DNA of 25,359 nt. Source: Candidatus Helarchaeota archaeon. Lineage in GTDB: Archaea; Asgardarchaeota; Lokiarchaeia; Helarchaeales; HEL-GB-A. Below, in pieces: positions 1-6,883 of this stretch (position 1 is the first letter of the stretch; each line of letters starts with the position of its first letter). Location of the stretch: assembly GCA_013375405.1 (NCBI GenBank), contig JABXJU010000040.1:1-25359 (forward strand), in the 5' to 3' direction. Both the position numbers and the translations under genes were made by a program. The notes under the pieces are model-generated. The model was not told the origin of the DNA. It ran no database searches and saw only the letters and a list, made by a program, of their open reading frames with translations.

Positions 1-324
1 ATTTCGGATGGCTATAATGGGAGCTATTGGAATACAGGGAGTAGTCGGTTCCCCGCAATTGCAATAGATTATAATCAGACAATGCACGTGGTTTGGTATG
101 ATAGTACGGCTTGTAAATGGGGGACAGACAATGAAATCATGTATACTACCACTAGAATACCTACGATAGAAGATGGCTGGAATGGTGATACAACCAATTT
201 CGAATGGTTCTGGCTATCTATAATATCCCTTCTAATTGTAATTCCTATCCTGATTGTTTATAAAAAATTCAAGAAAATGAAGAAAAAGAAACAAGAAAGT
301 TCAATAATTAAAACTATCTTATGA
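1..324 (+). CDS. C-terminal end of a membrane-anchored Asp-box/propeller-like repeat protein (5' truncated)
   Basis: The frame is open from base 1 to the TAA at 322-324, giving 107 residues; the true start lies outside the window, so the first internal ATG (82) should not be taken as a start. Residues 1-50 look like one sialidase/BNR-like repeat unit (ISDGYNGSYWN, then FPAIAIDYNQTMHVVWYDST, then WGTDNEIMYTT). Such units occur in long arrays in secreted archaeal proteins and are expected to form beta-propeller blades. A linker leads to one hydrophobic segment (about residues 72-88, FWLSIISLLIVIPILIVY) and a lysine-rich tail (KKFKKMKKKK). This topology means an extracellular repeat domain held by a C-terminal membrane anchor with a short cytoplasmic tail. 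Ligand and enzymatic activity cannot be told; a sialidase activity is not implied. Confidence 0.75.
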   Translation: MSDGYNGSYWNTGSSRFPAIAIDYNQTMHVVWYDSTACKWGTDNEIMYTTTRIPTIEDGWNGDTTNFEWFWLSIISLLIVIPILIVYKKFKKMKKKKQESSIIKTIL

Positions 325-408
325 GATTTTTGCTTGGTAATGCAAGGTATAATTAAGAATTTTAAGAATTTTCAACTTTAAAATTCAATCTATAGGTGTT
401 ATTTTAAG

Positions 409-437
409 AAATAAGCTTGAAATAAACTTATTTTTTT
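409..437 (+). terminator. Hairpin plus T-tract downstream of the surface-protein gene
   Basis: AAATAAG (409-415) pairs with CTTATTT (427-433) across an 11-nt loop, and the 3' arm runs into a T-tract (431-437). It sits about 85 bp after the stop at 324. The stem is AT-only and therefore weak; the T-tract is the part most likely to matter in an archaeon. Confidence 0.4.
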
Positions 438-524
438 AAAAAAAGAGAGGAAATTGGTTTTCTAATTTATTATGGCAAACTTTTCTACTTTATTTTGACT
501 TTTTCTAATTTATTCTGTCACTTT

Positions 525-736
525 ACATTAATTGAAAGGATTAAAGAAAATCCTAAACAATTTACTTTTTGAAAGACTTACCATTTATCGATTCCAAAGA
601 ACTTATTGATCCCTCTAAAAATAAGAAAGGGATGATACTTTATGAGTTTTGGAAAAATACTGACCTAAGATTTAAGCAATATTCAGATTGTGAAGCTTAT
701 AATATGTTATTGATTGCCAAAAGATTGATTGAATAA
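525..736 (+). pseudogene. Possible remnant of a small gene, frameshifted near 566-572
   Basis: Between 325 and 826 there is no intact gene, but 569-736 is open for 55 codons from a TTG with protein-like composition (it includes LPFIDSKELIDPSKNKKG and ILYEFWKNTDLRF, ending IAKRLIE). In a neighbouring frame 525-569 reads TLIERIKENPKQFTF and hits TGA at 570-572. One extra T in the T-run at 566-570 would join both pieces into a single reading frame. No Shine-Dalgarno site precedes the TTG. It may be a decayed gene, a real small gene with a TTG start, or chance. No family was recognised. Confidence 0.25.
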
Positions 737-746
737 CTCTAATATC

Positions 747-764
747 AAAAAAAAGTACAAAAAA
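747..764 (-). terminator. U-tracts ending the minus-strand Nudix operon
   Basis: On the minus strand this reads as two runs of T (8 at 754-747 and 6 at 764-759), 63-80 nt beyond the stop codon at 827-829. Oligo-U runs of this kind are the usual archaeal termination signal. No stable hairpin was seen. Confidence 0.4.
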
Positions 765-826
765 TATAATTAAATGACGTAAAAGCCATATTTCACGACA
801 TTAGATTACTCATAGTTGTTCAAATA

Positions 827-2539
827 TCAAGCTCTTTGAGATTTAGGCCACTTTCCCAAGAATTTTTCCACGGCATCTTTAATAATTTGTTCATGATCAA
901 AGGCTAAATCTACTCCTTTCAATTCGGTTAAGGGTACATATTTTACCTCTTTTGATTCATCGCTTGGTCTTACCTTTGTACTACCGATTATGGAACATAA
1001 GAACGCAGTTGATACAATTCTCCCCCGCGGATCACGTTCTGGGGTATCATAAATGCCTATTTTTCCTTCAACCGCTAGATCTAAGCCAGTCTCCTCTTTT
1101 CCTTCTCTGATCACAGCTTCTCTATTAGATTCGCCCTTCTCAACAAATCCTCCAGGGAGTGCCCACTGATTTTTAAAAGGCGGATATGTTCGCTTTATTA
1201 AAACAATATTTTCCTTACTCTCATCTAAAATGACGCCATCTACAGTTTTCCGGACTTTACCCTTTTTTGCGCTACGCCGACCTCCTATGATAGCCCTCGT
1301 TGTATAAATTAAAATGAAAGCAAGAATTATTAGAATGGTGGCATTAAAAGCAATATTGAAAGGGGTTACTATATTTAAGATATATGAAACTACATCGACT
1401 ATAACACTAATGATAAAGATAATATTCAAATAATTCATACCCCGCTGTGTTCTGGTTTGGATTTCGTGATTTACACTTTGATAACGAAGATCCATTGAAT
1501 CTTGGATTACATCAAATTTCCCTTCAATTCGTTCTAAAATATCTTTTAGATTAAACTGATCTATTAAATGAGTCAAAACGCTCGTATAATGTTGTCGTCT
1601 ATTAAAATCTAACTCGTTATAGATTAAGCTCATCCTAGTTTGTATCATTCCACGAGTATTCCTTAAATTTTCAATTTTCTTTTCTAATGTATCTAAATCC
1701 ATGAAATCCTTTATTGAAAAAAGGGCGTCTAGTGATTCATTTATCGAAATCAATGCAAAGAGCATCGCCCGGACTTGGGCTGTTGGCTCGAGGACAGAGT
1801 CCATCATATATTGTTCAAAAAAATTCTCAAAATTTTCCTTCGCCATGTATATAAAACCAGAATTCCTATAGATGAAATGAAGTTCTGACAAGCGATTCGA
1901 TAAATTATTTTGGACACGTTTGATATATAATGTGTCGGAGTAATCTGGCCATTGTCCAGAATAGATTACAGTCCAAGGTCCCAGAACTTTTTTATATTTC
2001 TGTATGTTATCTTCTGTCCATTCAATCTCAATCTTTTTGTTTTGGGTATTTTTTATAGTGTCAGATACTCCAAAGACGAAAATAGGGCTCTCGCGGTCAA
2101 TATTTAGATATTGATTCACATATTTCCCACAAAATTCTTTCAAGATATTCAAGGCTACCGTTGGGATTTGTTGTATTTGTGCAGGGATTATTGATTCTTT
2201 CTTCGCAGGATCTCCCTTGAAATACTCAATGGAAACTTTGAAATATCCTAAAGTATCAAATCTTAATCCAGTATTCTCATTATAATACGGAAAGTAATCA
2301 ATGAACGGAACCCATTCACACTTCAAGCTCATATTCCTTCCAAGTTCTATAACTTGTTTTATTAATTCTGGGCTCCAACGTATTTTTTGTAAATCTGCTT
2401 CTGTAAGGTTGGTGAGTTTATCTATTAATTTCTTTTCTATTTCATTAGTCGTTTTCTCACAATCAACCCTTTCATCATTAATGAGGGCACTAATAAACCA
2501 GACTTCTTTTTTATAAATAAATCGGATATCCTTTTCCAT
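827..2539 (-). CDS. Membrane-anchored coiled-coil protein with C-terminal Nudix hydrolase domain
   Basis: 570 residues. The ATG at 2539 is chosen because AGGAGG lies 7 nt upstream; an in-frame ATG at 2572 would put that SD inside the gene. Residues 1-350 are a domain I cannot assign, ending in long charged helices (about 265-365) likely to be coiled coil. Two hydrophobic segments follow (about 370-391 and 395-418), then a basic stretch (GGRRSAKKGKVRK). Residues about 430-565 are a Nudix domain: the Nudix box at 464-486 (GFVEKGESN...REGKEETGL) keeps the Gly, the distal Glu and the REx2EE core; the hydrophobic residue after RE is Gly. Nudix enzymes cleave nucleoside diphosphates linked to X (ADP-ribose, NADH, dNTPs); the substrate here is unknown, though the box resembles ADP-ribose pyrophosphatases. 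Helices followed by two closely spaced membrane passes recall CorA-type layouts, but no CorA GMN signature is present. The catalytic domain probably faces the cytoplasm. It lies 78 nt downstream of the 56-residue gene. Confidence 0.8.
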   Translation of the reverse strand: MEKDIRFIYKKEVWFISALINDERVDCEKTTNEIEKKLIDKLTNLTEADLQKIRWSPELIKQVIELGRNMSLKCEWVPFIDYFPYYNENTGLRFDTLGYFKVSIEYFKGDPAKKESIIPAQIQQIPTVALNILKEFCGKYVNQYLNIDRESPIFVFGVSDTIKNTQNKKIEIEWTEDNIQKYKKVLGPWTVIYSGQWPDYSDTLYIKRVQNNLSNRLSELHFIYRNSGFIYMAKENFENFFEQYMMDSVLEPTAQVRAMLFALISINESLDALFSIKDFMDLDTLEKKIENLRNTRGMIQTRMSLIYNELDFNRRQHYTSVLTHLIDQFNLKDILERIEGKFDVIQDSMDLRYQSVNHEIQTRTQRGMNYLNIIFIISVIVDVVSYILNIVTPFNIAFNATILIILAFILIYTTRAIIGGRRSAKKGKVRKTVDGVILDESKENIVLIKRTYPPFKNQWALPGGFVEKGESNREAVIREGKEETGLDLAVEGKIGIYDTPERDPRGRIVSTAFLCSIIGSTKVRPSDESKEVKYVPLTELKGVDLAFDHEQIIKDAVEKFLGKWPKSQRA

Positions 2540-2617
2540 GGTTCCGCCTCCTTTACAAAAAGTATATTTCAAAATTAAAATTAATTATTTATTTTTTTTC
2601 TATTTTATCAATTACAC

Positions 2618-2788
2618 TCATTCTGTATCTTTATCTGTATCTTTCTCTTCCTTTTCGAATATAAATTCTGGAGATCTCATTGGATGTGCAGTTTGATGCT
2701 CGATTGGAATATTATAGGATGCGTCATTAGTATTAAACTTCGGTTTTCTCGAGCGAGCGCGCTCTTTTTCGTCTTTTTCTTCACTCAT
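2618..2788 (-). CDS. Small acidic/basic hypothetical protein, 56 residues
   Basis: ATG at 2788 to TGA at 2618-2620. A GAGGT Shine-Dalgarno site (plus-strand complement at about 2794-2798) precedes the ATG by 5-6 nt, which is the main evidence that it is real. The protein starts MSEEKDEKERARSRKPKF, has a middle with His and Pro (IPIEHQTAHPMRSPEFIF), and ends in an acidic EKEEKDTDKDTE tail. There is no membrane segment, no cysteine and no recognised domain; both ends are probably disordered. It lies 78 bp upstream of the Nudix fusion on the same strand, so the two are likely co-transcribed from the divergent promoter region at 2789-2908. Role unknown; a small partner of the Nudix protein is an inference from position only. 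Confidence 0.6.
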   Translation of the reverse strand: MSEEKDEKERARSRKPKFNTNDASYNIPIEHQTAHPMRSPEFIFEKEEKDTDKDTE

Positions 2789-2908
2789 ACGTCGACCTCT
2801 ATTAAAATGTGTATTTAATTATAAAATGAGTTTTGATATAAAACTGCTTCTTATAAAAAACAAGCTAGGAAAAAACATTTTAATATTCGAGACCTTGAAA
2901 AGGTAACA
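2789..2908. promoter_or_regulatory. Divergent promoter region between the Nudix operon and the dehydratase-like pair
   Basis: On the plus strand a TATA-like run (CTTATAAAA, about 2850-2858) lies some 55 bp before the ATG at 2909, and AAGGT sits 5 nt upstream of that ATG. On the minus strand the complement of 2816-2829 reads as a TATAAT-rich run about 30 bp before the ATG at 2788. Assignments are by eye. Confidence 0.4.
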
Positions 2909-4018
2909 ATGGACTCAAAGTTAATCAGCGAGGCAATCGAGGTTCTCAGTGGTTATAAAGAAGAGGGTATCAAAATTGTGGGAATCGTGCCACATGGCAT
3001 GTTTCCAGATGAATTAGTTGTAGCTGCTGGTGCGATTCCTATCCATCTCATTTTAGGGGGGAAAGATGAACAAGAACTAGGAGATCAATATTTGTCAGCT
3101 ACAACATGTCCCTATGGTCGATCAACCCTAGGATTTCTTGAGAAAAAACATCCACTTTATTCTTTAATTGACGCTTTAATTGTTGGTACCTTTTGTAACG
3201 GTGTCCAAAATGTCGCAAATTATTTGTATTACTTCCAAATTCCCGGTGTACATATAATTCTACCCCATGATCGTAGGGATTCCAGTTTTAATTTCTATAT
3301 GAATGAACTTAGAAAAATTCAGACCTATCTTGAAAACTTGACCGGGAATCAATGCACTTCTAAAACTTTTTCAAAAGCAATTCAGGCTTATAACCAGATG
3401 CGAGCACTTTTAAGAAATATCAATGATTACCGAAAATTGGATAATCCTCCTGTCCGTGGAATGACTATTCACCAATTAATTTGCCAGGCCTTTTTGCTCG
3501 GTCCAAAAACAATGATATCACGATGTCAAGAATTTTTAGAAGAATTAAAAAATAACCCCCCTCAATATTCAGGAACCAGAGTTTTCTTAACAGGAAGTGG
3601 AATCACTCTTGGCGATTCCATTCTTGAAATCATTGAAGATGACTGTGGCGGCGTAATCGTGGCGGATGACCTCTGGTCTTCTATGGATTACTTTCTAGAG
3701 GATGTAAACAACACATCTTCAAATCCGCTCAGCGCTCTTACTGACAAATATCTCCGTAGATGTCTATGTGGGCGCATGATTCCCGAATCAGAAATACGAA
3801 TTCCAAAAGTACTAGAAATATATCACTCATTTCACGCTTCTGGAGTGATAAATCATACTTTGAAATTTTGTGATTCCTACTCAAATTTGAAACCGGAATT
3901 TAAAAAAATTATGAATCAACACAATATACCTGTGCTCGATTTGGATAGAGATTATGCGGAGTCGAATGTTGGCCAAATCCAAACTAGAGTCGAGGCGTTT
4001 CTGGAGATGATTGCTTGA
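2909..4018 (+). CDS. 2-hydroxyacyl-CoA dehydratase/benzoyl-CoA reductase (HgdB/BcrB-type) subunit 1
   Basis: 369 residues, usual length for the HgdB/FldC/BcrB family. These subunits bind a [4Fe-4S] cluster and, in an activated heterodimer, carry out radical dehydration of 2-hydroxyacyl-CoA or reduction of aromatic acyl-CoA. Visible support: an N-terminal helix followed by KIVGIVPHGMFPDELVVAAG, which matches the family opening; cysteines at C67 (TTCPYGRS), C96 (TFCNGV) and C321 (KFCDSY), spaced as the three cluster ligands of characterised subunits; and the C-terminal GQIQTRVEAFLEMI motif. The AAGGT site 5 nt upstream supports this start. The stop overlaps the next gene's start by 4 nt, so the two subunits are translationally coupled. 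The substrate cannot be read from sequence; the ATPase activator (HgdC-type ASKHA protein) is not in the window. Confidence 0.85.
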   Translation: MDSKLISEAIEVLSGYKEEGIKIVGIVPHGMFPDELVVAAGAIPIHLILGGKDEQELGDQYLSATTCPYGRSTLGFLEKKHPLYSLIDALIVGTFCNGVQNVANYLYYFQIPGVHIILPHDRRDSSFNFYMNELRKIQTYLENLTGNQCTSKTFSKAIQAYNQMRALLRNINDYRKLDNPPVRGMTIHQLICQAFLLGPKTMISRCQEFLEELKNNPPQYSGTRVFLTGSGITLGDSILEIIEDDCGGVIVADDLWSSMDYFLEDVNNTSSNPLSALTDKYLRRCLCGRMIPESEIRIPKVLEIYHSFHASGVINHTLKFCDSYSNLKPEFKKIMNQHNIPVLDLDRDYAESNVGQIQTRVEAFLEMIA

Positions 4019-5328
4019 TCAACTACCAAATTGAAGATTTTACCTTACAGCCAATTCTCGATCTTGGTATCAAGTACTTACTAGGGCCCATTCAGATCGC
4101 AAAGGCACAAAAACGCGGTAAAAAAGTTGTTGCAGGGTTTCTCCCTCCCATGGAATTAGCTTTTGCAGCAAAGAACACGGTGCCCCTCTTTCTCCCAAGA
4201 CTCACCGAATTTCCTTTCAGTCAATACATCAGCGTTGTGAATATTATTAATCGCCTCCATCTCCTCAAACCTATAGTTTCCTATTATATTAAAAACCGGG
4301 AACGTTTTTCTGTAGGATTTTTCGAGAGTATTAACCAAGACGAATTCTCAAAAATATTCACTAGTCTCATTAATGTCGCTGAGAAAGCCGAATTCTATAT
4401 GGATACTTGTGTTCAGACACGGATATGTTATGGAGCTTTGGTTAAAAACTTTCACCTTATCGATCTAATTGTAGGAGGACTAGAGGGCGATTATTGCCTG
4501 CATTTCGCCAAATTTTACGAACGGATGTCAAATTTTAAGCCAGTCTTTTATTTTGAGAAACCCTACGGAGATCAATCGAACCGTTCCTTAGTCGATGTAG
4601 TTACTTCTGAACTTCACCGCTATATTGCTACTTTGGAAAACCTTTCTGGATCACCGGTTACAGATGCAAGGATGCGAAAGATTGCCATGATTAATAATGA
4701 AATTCGAAGTCTAATTCGGGAACTTTATATTTATTACATAAAAGGTTATGTCCCTCTCCATACTGCGGCCCTCCTATTAATACACGGTTGCTATGTGGAT
4801 TTTTTAAGTGATGCATCTTTCTTTCGGAATAAATTAAAAAATCTTGTTTATAAAATTCGACGAAAATTTAAGAAAGGCCTTCCTAATTATCGAAAGGAAG
4901 GAGTCCACCGTGTTGTCATCGCTGGCAGTCCTGGGTTCGATCCCATCCTCCCCTCAACCTTTGAAAAGGCGGGAGCTGTCCTATTATATCTCGACATTTT
5001 TGAGAATTGTGTCAGAACTCCATCAATCAAAATTTCTGGGGATATGATTGAAAATTATGCGAAATACCTCGTTGATCTAAATATAAAAGTGGGCATTCAG
5101 GATTTACTTGACAGTTGGATGGGAATCGCAAAACGGATCAAAGCTGATGCCATCCTCTTTTCCCATGTCTGGGGTTGCCGATTTACCACGCCCGCCTATC
5201 GAAAAATGAAAGATCTGGTGATGGATGAGCTTGGCATTCCCATTATCCCGCTTGATTTTTATTCCCCTGGAGACAATATCGGCCAAATCCAGACACGCGT
5301 TGGCGCCTTTATTGAAATGTTAAAATGA
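4015..5328 (+). CDS. 2-hydroxyacyl-CoA dehydratase/benzoyl-CoA reductase (HgdA/B-like) subunit 2
   Basis: 437 residues, starting with TTG in a TTGA overlap with the upstream stop codon. It is a divergent relative of subunit 1 with the same C-terminal ending (GQIQTRVGAFIEML against GQIQTRVEAFLEMI). Cysteines C132 (DTCVQT), C161 (GDYCLHF) and C388 (VWGCRF) reproduce the subunit 1 spacing (29 then 227 residues, against 29 then 225), so a second [4Fe-4S] cluster is likely. The extra length lies in an N-terminal extension and in an insertion around 255-300 (basic RNKLKNLVYKIRRKFKKG). It probably forms an Fe-S heterodimer with subunit 1. Immediately after the TGA the same frame continues open for 27 codons (see separate entry). 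Substrate unknown; 2-hydroxyacyl-CoA dehydration, aryl-CoA reduction or another double-cubane-like reduction all fit. Confidence 0.8.
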   Translation: MINYQIEDFTLQPILDLGIKYLLGPIQIAKAQKRGKKVVAGFLPPMELAFAAKNTVPLFLPRLTEFPFSQYISVVNIINRLHLLKPIVSYYIKNRERFSVGFFESINQDEFSKIFTSLINVAEKAEFYMDTCVQTRICYGALVKNFHLIDLIVGGLEGDYCLHFAKFYERMSNFKPVFYFEKPYGDQSNRSLVDVVTSELHRYIATLENLSGSPVTDARMRKIAMINNEIRSLIRELYIYYIKGYVPLHTAALLLIHGCYVDFLSDASFFRNKLKNLVYKIRRKFKKGLPNYRKEGVHRVVIAGSPGFDPILPSTFEKAGAVLLYLDIFENCVRTPSIKISGDMIENYAKYLVDLNIKVGIQDLLDSWMGIAKRIKADAILFSHVWGCRFTTPAYRKMKDLVMDELGIPIIPLDFYSPGDNIGQIQTRVGAFIEMLK

Positions 5329-5412
5329 ATTAAAGAGGAAGATTTATTAAAACCTATTGATTGGGAATATTTCAATTCGCTTTCAAAAAGAATTCAAGAT
5401 GTTTTAAAGTAA
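5329..5412 (+). other. 27-codon open extension in frame after the TGA of the subunit 2 gene
   Basis: After the TGA at 5326-5328 the frame continues with protein-like codons (IKEEDLLKPIDWEYFNSL, then SKRIQDVLK) to TAA at 5410-5412. There is no ATG, GTG or TTG in this frame to start it independently. It could be the remnant of a longer C-terminus or of a lost small gene; TGA readthrough is possible but unsupported. The upstream protein already ends in the normal family motif. Confidence 0.3.
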
Positions 5413-5414
5413 AA

Positions 5415-5441
5415 ACCATTTATAATTAAATACTAAATGGT
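5415..5441 (+). promoter_or_regulatory. U32 gene promoter: TATA box inside an inverted repeat
   Basis: ACCATTT (5415-5421) and AAATGGT (5435-5441) are perfect 7-bp inverted arms around a TATA-like run (TTATAATTAAAT, 5420-5431). The TATA run is about 30 bp before the ATG at 5454, so the transcript is probably leaderless. AATGGTAAAAAT occurs at 5436-5447 and again at 5453-5464, adding a third half-site over the start codon. A dyad over TATA would suit a repressor or activator, but the arms are AT-rich. Confidence 0.4.
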
Positions 5442-5453
5442 AAAAATAATTTA

Positions 5454-6749
5454 ATGGTAAAAATGCGAAAGGTAGAACTCTTAGCTCCTGCAAAAAATTT
5501 CAAAGTAATCAAGGCAGCCCTCCCCTATGCAGATGCCTTTTATTTCGGAGTCCAAGCCTTCAACATGCGAATGCAAGCGGACAATTTTCAGGAGCAAGAT
5601 CTCCCTAAAGTGACCAAACTTCTTCATGATAATGGGTTAAAGGCGATCCTTGCCACGAACATTGTTATATACGAGAATGAGTTAAATTCACTCCGGAATT
5701 TGTTACAGAAAGTGCAAGAAGCTGAAATGGATGCCGTGATCGTCCATGATTTCGCAACTATTCAATTTGCAAAGGAAATTGGGCTCCCTTTTCATATTTC
5801 TACCCAATGCAATGTGTCCAATTCTGCGGCAGCCAAATTTTATGAACAATTAGGGGCCGCCTGCATCATTCTTGCCCGGGAATGTTCGCTCGGGCAAATA
5901 AAAGAAATCAAATCTAAACTGACTACGGCTGAGATTGAGGTGTTCGTCCATGGCGCTATGTGTACATCCATTTCGGGACGGTGTTACTTCTCTCAAGATA
6001 TTGAAGGCAAATCAGCGAATCGCGGGGAATGCACCCAACCATGCCGTCGGCAGTGGTGGGTTTATGATGAAACCAACAGGGAATACATCTATAATGGGGA
6101 GCGATTCCTCAACTCTCGGGACCTCTGCATGATTGACCATATTCCGGAATTGATTGAAGCCAACATCGACTGTTTCAAAATTGAAGGACGCATGAGGGAT
6201 CCACATTACGTGGAAGTTGTAACCAAAACCTATCGAGAGGCGATTGAAGCCTATTATGAAGGAATTTATTCCAAAAAGAAGGTAAAGCGCTGGCTAAAGG
6301 ACCTCAAAAAAGTCTATAACCGCGGGTTCACAAAAGGCTTTTACTTTCAGCGGCCTACCGAAAAAGACCATCAGCATAAATCCCCCTCAAATCTTTCACA
6401 TTTTAGAATGATACAACTCGGAACTGTTACCCATTATTCCCCGGATTCACAAACCGCTACCATTGACTTGACAAATGGAAAGTTACGAGTGGGAGATGAA
6501 ATAACAATTATGGGGACTAAAAAATCAGAAACATATTTTCACCAAATCCTCAAATCAATCATGATAGATGGGAAAAATGTTACTATTACACCTCCTGCTA
6601 CTTTAGATACGCTCCTTTCAGTAGATCTCCATATGAATGAACACGTCAACCCCGATGATAAAATTTATATTTTTACGGACAAAACTTATCGCCATCGCAG
6701 ATCCAAACAAAAATACCGAAAGAAATCTGATTACTATCGCCTTACTTAA
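5454..6749 (+). CDS. Peptidase U32 family protein (TrhP/RlhA-like Fe-S protein)
   Basis: 431 residues. The U32 signature is clear: EVFVHGAMC at 162-170 followed by SGRCYFS and GECTQPC, giving four cysteines (C170, C177, C193, C197) that bind a [4Fe-4S] cluster in this family. The N-terminus (VELLAPAKNFKVIKAAL) is the typical first strand of the barrel, and residues about 330-415 form the U32 C-terminal beta domain. Bacterial members TrhP/YegQ and RlhA hydroxylate tRNA U34 and 23S rRNA C2501 from prephenate-derived chemistry; others were named as collagenase-like proteases. RNA hydroxylation is the more likely role, but the RNA target cannot be told. The start is the ATG at the expected leaderless position; an alternative ATG is at 5463 (MRKVELL). 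The gene stands alone behind its own promoter. Confidence 0.88.
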   Translation: MVKMRKVELLAPAKNFKVIKAALPYADAFYFGVQAFNMRMQADNFQEQDLPKVTKLLHDNGLKAILATNIVIYENELNSLRNLLQKVQEAEMDAVIVHDFATIQFAKEIGLPFHISTQCNVSNSAAAKFYEQLGAACIILARECSLGQIKEIKSKLTTAEIEVFVHGAMCTSISGRCYFSQDIEGKSANRGECTQPCRRQWWVYDETNREYIYNGERFLNSRDLCMIDHIPELIEANIDCFKIEGRMRDPHYVEVVTKTYREAIEAYYEGIYSKKKVKRWLKDLKKVYNRGFTKGFYFQRPTEKDHQHKSPSNLSHFRMIQLGTVTHYSPDSQTATIDLTNGKLRVGDEITIMGTKKSETYFHQILKSIMIDGKNVTITPPATLDTLLSVDLHMNEHVNPDDKIYIFTDKTYRHRRSKQKYRKKSDYYRLT

Positions 6750-6794
6750 ACTAACCAAACTAACTTACCTTGTAAAAATTAAAAGGGGCGAGAG

Positions 6795-6803
6795 TTATAT
6801 TTA
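6795..6803 (+). promoter_or_regulatory. TATA box (TTATATTTA) of the 604-residue gene
   Basis: TTATATTTA lies 81-89 bp before the ATG at 6884, leaving a leader of roughly 60 nt. The identical 9-mer occurs upstream of hsp20, the CocE-like gene and the alcohol dehydrogenase, which supports it as a promoter element. Confidence 0.45.
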
Positions 6804-6883
6804 CTAAATGAGATAGACGTTTTAAAAAAGAAGAAATTTTTAGATGGGGAATTTTTTCCGTTGGTTTTGAAAGGTGCCCAGTA

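Noticed and set aside
4925..4950. tRNA T-arm-like sequence (GGGTTCGATCCC)
   Set aside because: It lies inside the second dehydratase subunit gene (encoding SPGFDPIL); the 5-bp T-stem does not close properly, and no matching acceptor or anticodon arm is present around it.
5326..5328. Selenocysteine codon in the dehydratase subunit
   Set aside because: The protein already ends with the family's normal C-terminal motif, and I could not identify a SECIS-like element by eye. Kept only as a low-rank possibility.
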